NCBI GenBank assembly: GCA_000467715.1
Contig: AJFK01000446.1
Location: forward strand, 1 to 64,000
Origin: Hysterium pulicare CBS 123377
Lineage: Eukaryota > Ascomycota > Dothideomycetes > Hysteriales > Hysteriaceae
Direction of reading: 5' to 3'
DNA length: 64,000 nucleotides
Shown here: positions 56,728 through 64,000 of the stretch, piece by piece
How the letters are laid out: every line of letters starts with the position of its first letter
Numbering within the stretch: position 1 is the stretch's first letter
The notes under the pieces: generated by a model
Told to the model about the DNA's origin: nothing
The model's database searches: none
What the model saw: the letters and a program-made list of their open reading frames with translations, nothing else
Made by a program: the position numbers and the translations under genes

Positions 56728-58916
56728 CTACGCTTCAGACTTTCCCTTTCCCAGCACATCCACTTCGCGACTCACACTCTCCGATTTAACTGGGTCTGCC
56801 TCCGCTAATGCTCTATCAAGCTTCTGCTTTTCTTCCTCCGTGGCATCATTCACATGAACCGCAACCTCATCACCGAAATTCTGTGCAATTTCCTCCAACG
56901 ATAGACGCGCTGTTTCCGGGAAATATACGTAGACGACTAAGACTCCATTAGCTAGCTCCGCAGCTTCCGAATCGGGGAATTGACGCTTACTCGGGATGAA
57001 AACAACACACCAGCAAATAATCACCAGATAATACTTCCTGTTGAACATCAGACTCTGGGTAAACATCTGAAGTGAACCTTGATAGTATCTTACCAGCCCA
57101 CATTCGCAAATCCGATCGGCGCCGTCTGCAGCAAGATAATGGTAGCAGCAAATTGGCCGAACAGCGAGAAGCCCATTCCTATGGGTCGGATCTCCGTTGG
57201 GAAGATCTCAGATACATAGAGGTACATCGTAGTGTCGCAGAAGGTGCCCTGGAACGTGAGGTAGAGGAAAATAAAGAAGATCCCCATGCCGTTGCCTGCT
57301 CGGTTTGTGGTGCCGACGAAAGAGGCGGTCATTGCGGCGAGGAGACTGGTTGTGAGAAGGCAACCCGCCAGTCCGAACATGAACATGCCGCGGCGAGAGT
57401 TGATTTTGTCGTGGAGCCACGCGCCGCCGGGATTGTAGATCAGACCTACGCTTGATCAGTCGGAGGTTCATTGGCCATAGTCATGACATACCCGCTGTAG
57501 TCAGCCACAAAGCGCTCAGCAAAAGGGGCATATGGCCGGTCTCTCCCAGATTCGTGTAGAGCATGACGGCATAGTTGTTCTTTTTCACTTCAGTCAACTT
57601 CGGGATACTACATTTTGGAGTGAAACTTACGATAATTAGAGGACCAGCAAATTCAGCACCCCTACCTATTAGTTAGATATATCTAGTGCAAGTTATAACT
57701 ACAAGGAACCAGAATCCGGGAAAGTAGAATCCTCAGACAGGTCCCCGGGCAGCGAAAGAACTTCATCTTAGTGGACAGAGTCCAAAAGTATTCCGTAGCC
57801 GGGCGGGAACTTCGCCCGATGGACGTAGCGAAAGGATGGTTCAAGATAGGAGATACTGCTCAAGATTCAAGAAAGATTGAAAGGGGCTCAACCTACCATT
57901 GTGTAAGAAACCCAATAATCATTCGTTTTCTATAACTCTTCTTTTTCCATACTGCCGTCCAAATCCCATGCCCCGTTGCCTCTAGCTTCGCCCTATCAAG
58001 CTTCAACTGCTCCTTCGTCTGATAGAACTCCTCTTTTGCCACCAAATCATGCGGATCATGCGGACTCTCTCGTAAATTCTTCAAGATCTCCCAAGCCTCT
58101 TCTGTTTTCCCCTTCGAGATCAACCATCTTGGTGAGCGGGGTAGCCACGGGGATCCTATGAGCAAAATAAGGGGACTCAGAATTTGCAGACAAAGGGGAA
58201 ATCGCCACGCGAATGATTCATTTACGGAGGTTGCAAAGTAACATCCGTAGCCGACCCAGGCTGAGAGCATATACCCGAATACAAGGAAGATGGCGTGGTG
58301 GCCTACGAGCCAGCCGCGGACAAAGGGCGAAGACATCTCTGAAAGATACATGGGACATACGGTTACTAAGACGCCGATGCCCATTCCAGAGATGAAACTG
58401 CCTGCTTGGAACATCCTGTTCACCTCAGATCAACTTAATCCAATCCTTTCAGTCCAGAAACACTGCTGCAGTATTCCTGATTGTCGAAACTCAAACTTGA
58501 ACATACATACCCAAGAGCTGCCGCACCACCTTGCAGCACACCACCAAGGACCGATAGAGCTGCTCCAAGCTGTATATTCAGTTTCCTGCCATACTTCTCT
58601 GCAGACCACATCATGAAAAGCGCGCCGACAGCGCCTCCCGCGCTAAAGAGTCCGTTCGCAGTACCAATAGCATGGGTGGTTGTTGTACTGTAGCCTGGTT
58701 TACCTTGAGGTGGAAGGTTGAAGTATGAATACCAGCCCGGTTGGCCTATGGTTGAACCGATGATGCTGGCACAGTATCCGTAAGTCTGATCTAGACGTTA
58801 GCAAGGTTTGGCTTTTTAGGGAACTAGATTTGACGTACAAATGATCCAAGTGCCACGAACACTGTTACTAAACGATTATATCTACTGGTTTGGGATCCTG
58901 CTCTTGTCTTCCCCAT
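56728..58916 (-). CDS. MFS sugar transporter family permease
   Basis: Eight exons (58916-58839, 58785-58511, 58415-57897, 57661-57631, 57579-57492, 57445-57094, 57037-56991, 56936-56728) give 532 residues. Family signatures are TYGYCASIIG in helix 1, WSAEKYGRKLN (loop 2-3), PRSPRWLISKGKTEEA after helix 6, ending in ETARLSLEEIAQNFGDEVAV. The order and the about-530-residue length are those of fungal hexose/oligosaccharide proton symporters in the plasma membrane. Substrate cannot be told. The 31-nt and 47-nt exons and a 235-nt intron are short or long extremes, but every junction preserves frame. It is divergent from the cyclase-family gene. Confidence 0.87.
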
Positions 58917-59225
58917 ATTGTTTCTAGATGTAGCACAAAGTAGTAGTGGTAGTAGAACAGCTCTTTTGCTCTGATACTCCTTTCAGGTTTCTAGAAAAAG
59001 GTTCAATCTCCCTTTACTTGCAGAGGTCAAAGGCGTAACCTCAACTGGGTAAAGCTAAGAAATTATGATAACCGCAAAGTGGGCTTATAGAATGATGGGA
59101 CAAGGTGTCGAGCAGCATGTGAACAGAAAATGACAGAGAGGTATTTCTATCCACGGCGGTCAGCCCTACCTGTGCATGGTTGTACTGTGCTTTACTATTT
59201 GCTCAAGCCTCAATAGTCATACAAT

Positions 59226-59235
59226 AGCACGTGCT
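59226..59235. promoter_or_regulatory. E-box palindrome AGCACGTGCT
   Basis: A perfect 10-bp palindrome containing CACGTG, the site class bound by bHLH factors. Confidence 0.4.
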
Positions 59236-59276
59236 GGCTTTACTAGGCCAACCTTACGCAGATGTCACCTGGCCGG

Positions 59277-59288
59277 GTGTTCGAACAC
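59277..59288. promoter_or_regulatory. Palindrome GTGTTCGAACAC
   Basis: A perfect 12-bp palindrome in the same divergent promoter. The TTCGAA centre is symmetrical, but no specific factor can be named. Confidence 0.4.
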
Positions 59289-59795
59289 TCCTGAGTAATT
59301 ATTCCCGGTACCGATCTGCATTTTCGGGCCTTCTTCGCGTTCATTATTCGGCGATCAATACTGCAAGTCTCTGCTCTTACATTCAGGCGACATGGAATAT
59401 ATGCACACTAACCAACTTAGTTTGTGGATGGAGTGACTAAACCCCGCACGCCAGCTCAGGTAGCGTCCAAAAGGACAAACTTTGCTGCACTATGCTCCTC
59501 CACCTCCATGTATATCAGTTACCCGATACCGGAAAGGTGCCACTTTTTGATACTCGAGTAATTAGGAGCGATGTAAGTGAAGGTCGTACCGACCTTGGAC
59601 GTCATCACCCGATGCAACATAGGCAGGTGAGAGTTCTAGAAGGATGCCGACGAGTAAGGTGTGATGCCATTCAGAATCTGAAACACGTCTCGTTCTATAC
59701 AGTTTTTCCTTATCATCAAGACATATCCTCTTCTTGTCAATCCCTGTGAAAAATAATAACTTTCAAGTCTCACACCATTCATAAAACAGGTCGCA

Positions 59796-61133
59796 ATGTC
59801 AAGGGCACAACGATCTCTCTTTGACACTCCCTTTGACAAGCTTCCTGATCATAAACGTGTTTGGGTCGGCGAACCTGGCAGCGAGGAAGAAGGAAAGGGC
59901 AAGCTTGCGATCCTCACACCGGAAGTTGTTGCCAAAGTGGCCTCATCCGAGATACGGACAGGGCACCGCGTAACGTTGGGATGGGATCTCACGAAGCTTG
60001 AAGTCGCCGGCTTCAATAGACAACCGTGTGGGCATAAGATAGTGCCGTTACTTAAAGGATTCGCATTCGATGATATTTACCACTTTAATCCACGTGGGTG
60101 AGACCAATTTCATTAGCATAACTGCGACCCACACAATTGGCGACGTACTTCATGGTCCTCGGAAGCTGTGCGTGCATATTCGTATTAGGGTTCTTCTCGC
60201 AAGGAGAAGCCATTTGAGCTCTGCGACCGCTCTTGGAATGCTCTTCCAGCCGTGAACGCATCTCCTTGATCATTTTGCACTAGCTCTTGATCCGAGGTGG
60301 GCGATATTATATTCAAGATCAGGGGCTTCGAATTATGCCAGCCAGTGTAATCTTCTGACTGTATTGTTAGAACAGAGTAGCCAATGGGATGGTCTCCGCC
60401 ACTTCTCCCAGCCAGTCGCCGGCACCTCAGGAAAGGATCCTTCAGATCGCGTCTTCTACGGCGGCACGACAGCAGCTGAGATCAATGATCGTACCAACGC
60501 CCGCATCGGAATGCAGCATTGGGCAAAGCAAGGAATAGCTGGGCGTGGTGTTCTCATCGACTATGCTTCCTGGGCGGAACAGAGGGGAATTCAGTATTCG
60601 ACTTTCTCTACGCATGAGGTTACTCTTAAGGATATTGAATCTATTGCTAAAGAGAATGGGATCTCGTTCCAGAAGGGCGATATTTTGTTTGTGCGGATTG
60701 GGATGACGAAGGAGTGGGATGAGAAGATGAGTAGAGATGACAAGGAAGCCTATGCGAAGTCATCGAACCCCCAGCACGCGGGCGTCGAGGCTACCGAGAG
60801 CGTATTGAGGTGGATCTGGGACTGTGGGCTTTCTGCCGTGGCTAGTGATGCAATTAGCTGGGAGGTGAGTGTATTGATCTGGAGACAGCTCGCGTTTCTC
60901 GAACTTAAGTAATCTGACTATCGAATTAGGTCTATCCGCCAAAAGACCCTAGCCTATTTCTCCACGAATATCTTCTTGCTGGCTGGGGTATGCCGATTGG
61001 GGAAATGTTCGATCTGGAGGAACTCTCTCGCATGTGCATAGAGCAAGGTAGATGGACTTTCTTCGTTGCTTCTGCGCCATTGAACATGCCTGGGGGAGTA
61101 TCATCGCCGCCAAATTGTATGGCTATTTTCTAG
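59796..61133 (+). CDS. Cyclase/kynurenine-formamidase-like metal hydrolase
   Basis: Three exons (59796-60093, 60371-60864, 60930-61133) give 331 residues. The pattern is that of the putative cyclase family (PF04199): TGHRVTLGWDLTKLE, a metal-site region QWDGLRHFSQPVAGTSG, then GIAGRGVLIDYASW and GDILFVRIGMTKEWDE, and a histidine-rich late segment with NPQHAGVEATESVLRWIWD and LFLHEYLLAGWGMPIGEMFD. Related enzymes are Mn/Zn-dependent amidohydrolases, including kynurenine formamidase. The first intron (277 nt, donor GTGGGT) is less certain, and an extra small exon is possible. The divergent sugar transporter suggests a shared catabolic role, which is inference. Confidence 0.82.
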
Positions 61134-61465
61134 AGGAATATAGCGCTTGAATTGATCTGTAACCTTGTCGAGACTATGTGTATCCCTTTTTTGTCTGTTC
61201 TCACCAGTCTACGTAGATATATCGGACTCCGTAAAGGTCTCATAAAGGAGTAGGTTGCCTGAAGCCTTTCTAGGAAGTAGTAAATAGAGTAGGTCTAATT
61301 TTAAGATACTAGAAAAAAAGTTAAATTATAAATTTATAATTTTATAAAACAAAAAGGTAGTTATACTAGACTAAAGAATTATTGATTCTAGAAGATTTGT
61401 GCGGCTAGCTATACTCAGGTTGTTGCTGTGTACTAGAGCCATTTGACCTCTACGACAAGCTCCAA

Positions 61466-61678
61466 ATGGATTTTCCTGCCGTAAGTACCTTCCATTTTAT
61501 AATTTTAACCTATACCTAGTTCTGGGTAGTAAAGAAATGAGACTAATTTAAAACTTACTAGACAGAGAAGCCTAAAGGTAGGGAAGAGGACCTTGTGAGG
61601 GACTTGAGTAGGTTTGTGACTGGGGTGGAGATGGGAGTTTTCGAAGAGAAGATAAAGAGGGCGAAAGAGGATTCATAG
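61466..61678 (+). CDS. Small two-exon gene or 3' fragment, unknown
   Basis: Two exons (61466-61480 and 61562-61678) give 43 residues: MDFPATEKPKGREEDLVRDL, SRFVTGVEMGVFEEKIKR and AKEDS. The frame stays open upstream of the ATG to read PFDLYDKLQ, so this may be the end of a longer gene that ran into the AT-rich stretch to its left. The charged helical composition looks coding, but I recognise no family. Confidence 0.35.
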
Positions 61679-62201
61679 TCCATCTCATGTAGTGAAGGAT
61701 CCTGCTTGAGTGCCTCACTCTCTGTTTGATGAATGAGGGAAGAAAATGGAGCTCCCTGAGTAACGGGTTATATAAGTTAGATGGGTTGGAGTCGGTAGAG
61801 CGTCTTTAAAGTAATATGATGCATGGAGCCTCACTCAACAGTATTCTATGGAGTATGTTTGATTTTGGATGTGAGAGAAAAGGCTTGAATAGCGCCCCAT
61901 TGACAAGGTCGTCGGAGTTCGGAGCTATGCCCTTTCAGGCTAATTCAGTGATTATGATAGCTAGTGCGTGATTGGCCAATGGAGATTGAGTGCCGCATCA
62001 TAATTTTGAACACCACGACGACTGGAACTCCTACATCAACCGTACTCTGAGAGGGAAAGACTGTCTTGCGACTCTGGACCCTTCCGCTGCGTACAATCGT
62101 CACTCTGATCTAAGCGCCTTGCCGTCGCTCAACCGATTGACCGAGCAGAGTTTCGAGGACGTTACACCTTTGAAATCCTCGGCTGAAGATCGGAGTTCAA
62201 A

Positions 62202-62211
62202 TACCTAGGTA
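62202..62211. promoter_or_regulatory. TACCTAGGTA palindrome, copy 4
   Basis: A perfect palindrome 151 bp upstream of the HEM2 start codon. Confidence 0.5.
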
Positions 62212-62361
62212 CTATATACCTACGCCGCCACTTCGCCGCCAGCATTCGGAGTAATTGAAGATAGAGAGAGAAGCGATTCTTATATCAACTCCGTACCTTG
62301 ACCTTCGTCGACCCCTCCTTCAAGCGCTTTCATACACCTCAACTCTAACAGGACCGCCACA

Positions 62362-63549
<1,188 letters not shown>

Positions 63550-64000
63550 GGCATCTTCTGTTCCAAAGTGTCTGCAGGCGTAAAAATTTTGATATCATGC
63601 GTAGGTTCCGATGTTCATAGGGGGAGAACACTTCTCTATATCCTGGGATCTGGAGTTGTATATGTGGATGAAAAGTCGACATTTGTTTATTCTGCAGTTC
63701 AACTTATGGTGTATATGCCGATTGGCTGGAATATTGCAGAAACATTGCATGAGGCTGTGCATTACAATTCCAACAACTCTTGCGGCTTGGTAGCGACCAG
63801 GCAGAAGCAACCCGGCTGACATCCCAGGTTTGATTTTGCCCGCTATTCTCCCCATCTTCACCACTTCACAAATAACTGAACCCATGAGTACAATCTTTTC
63901 TTTCCCCTTTATATTCTATATCACTGGTGTTCTTTTCCCAATTCTCAGCTGCTTCGTAAGACAAAAGCTACACGTTTATGCAGGCTATCTTGCAAGGCTG
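63550..64000. other. HEM2 3' flank and right edge
   Basis: No established gene is seen. An ATG at 63884 opens a frame (MSTIFSFPFIFYITGVLFPI) that runs to the edge with a hydrophobic, signal-like start. It could be the beginning of the next gene or a chance frame. Confidence 0.25.

Larger units (their letters stand above)
58917..59795. promoter_or_regulatory. Divergent promoter, sugar transporter / cyclase-family hydrolase
   Basis: 879 bp between two divergent starts, with no gene. Two perfect palindromes lie about 40 bp apart, AGCACGTGCT (59226-59235, with an E-box CACGTG core) and GTGTTCGAACAC (59277-59288). Confidence 0.5.
61134..62361. other. AT-rich region and HEM2 promoter, with a small gene or fragment
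   Basis: 1.2 kb. Bases 61290-61420 are strongly AT-rich; a short spliced frame lies at 61466-61678; the last 150 bp are the HEM2 promoter with TACCTAGGTA at 62202-62211. Confidence 0.45.

Overview
This window is nuclear DNA of a filamentous ascomycete (Pezizomycotina). The evidence is the short GT-AG introns (mostly 43-100 nt), compact genes on both strands, many divergent pairs sharing promoters of about 315-375 bp, and fungus-specific families: an Asp f 7-like DPBB protein, an HVA1/TUDOR protein, an Mnn9-type mannosyltransferase, a Tcp11/Sok1 protein, DUF1857 and a GDK-SLTRRPG small basic protein. Class level (Leotiomycetes or Dothideomycetes) cannot be fixed by eye. I see no tRNA, rRNA, CRISPR array or intact transposase or reverse-transcriptase gene.

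Layout. 0-6 kb: secreted DPBB protein, HVA1-like protein and a Ser/Thr-rich single-pass membrane protein. 6.4-10.2 kb: three tandem BTB/POZ paralogs on the minus strand with one intron at the same place and phase; the middle one is frameshifted. 10.4-24.7 kb: housekeeping genes, namely CIA1 (cytosolic Fe-S assembly), a Sok1-like Tcp11 protein below a 3.2-kb gene-free stretch, PCT1 (phosphatidylcholine synthesis), a YCII protein, a peroxisomal Pcs60-type acyl-CoA synthetase ending in AKL, and an SPF45-type splicing factor. 25.8-37.4 kb: Mnn9-type mannosyltransferase, ribonucleotide reductase large subunit RNR1, mitochondrial ribosomal protein bL17m, a Myb/SANT-like protein and SEC23. 37.7-43.1 kb: a cupin, a small basic protein and a decayed patch with a GIY-YIG-like pseudogene beside broken UBZ4-like zinc-finger repeats. 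43.2-52.7 kb: succinate-semialdehyde dehydrogenase, two SDR oxidoreductases, an NCBP3-like RNA-binding protein, a DUF1857 protein and a conserved unknown. 52.7-55 kb: AT-rich and gene-poor, with a MITE-like inverted-repeat element. 55-64 kb: a four-helix membrane protein, an MFS sugar transporter divergent from a cyclase-family hydrolase, a small gene or fragment, and HEM2.

Most genes are unconnected housekeeping functions. The most distinctive signals are the BTB birth-and-death array with its C-terminal CDYHxH signature, the paired GIY-YIG and UBZ4-like relics, ten [DE]LF motifs in the NCBP3-like tail, and a 10-bp palindrome (TACCTAGGTA) found four times, always upstream of a start codon. 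Gene models were assembled by joining reading frames across GT-AG introns; coordinates run from start codon to stop codon, and the exons are given in each entry.
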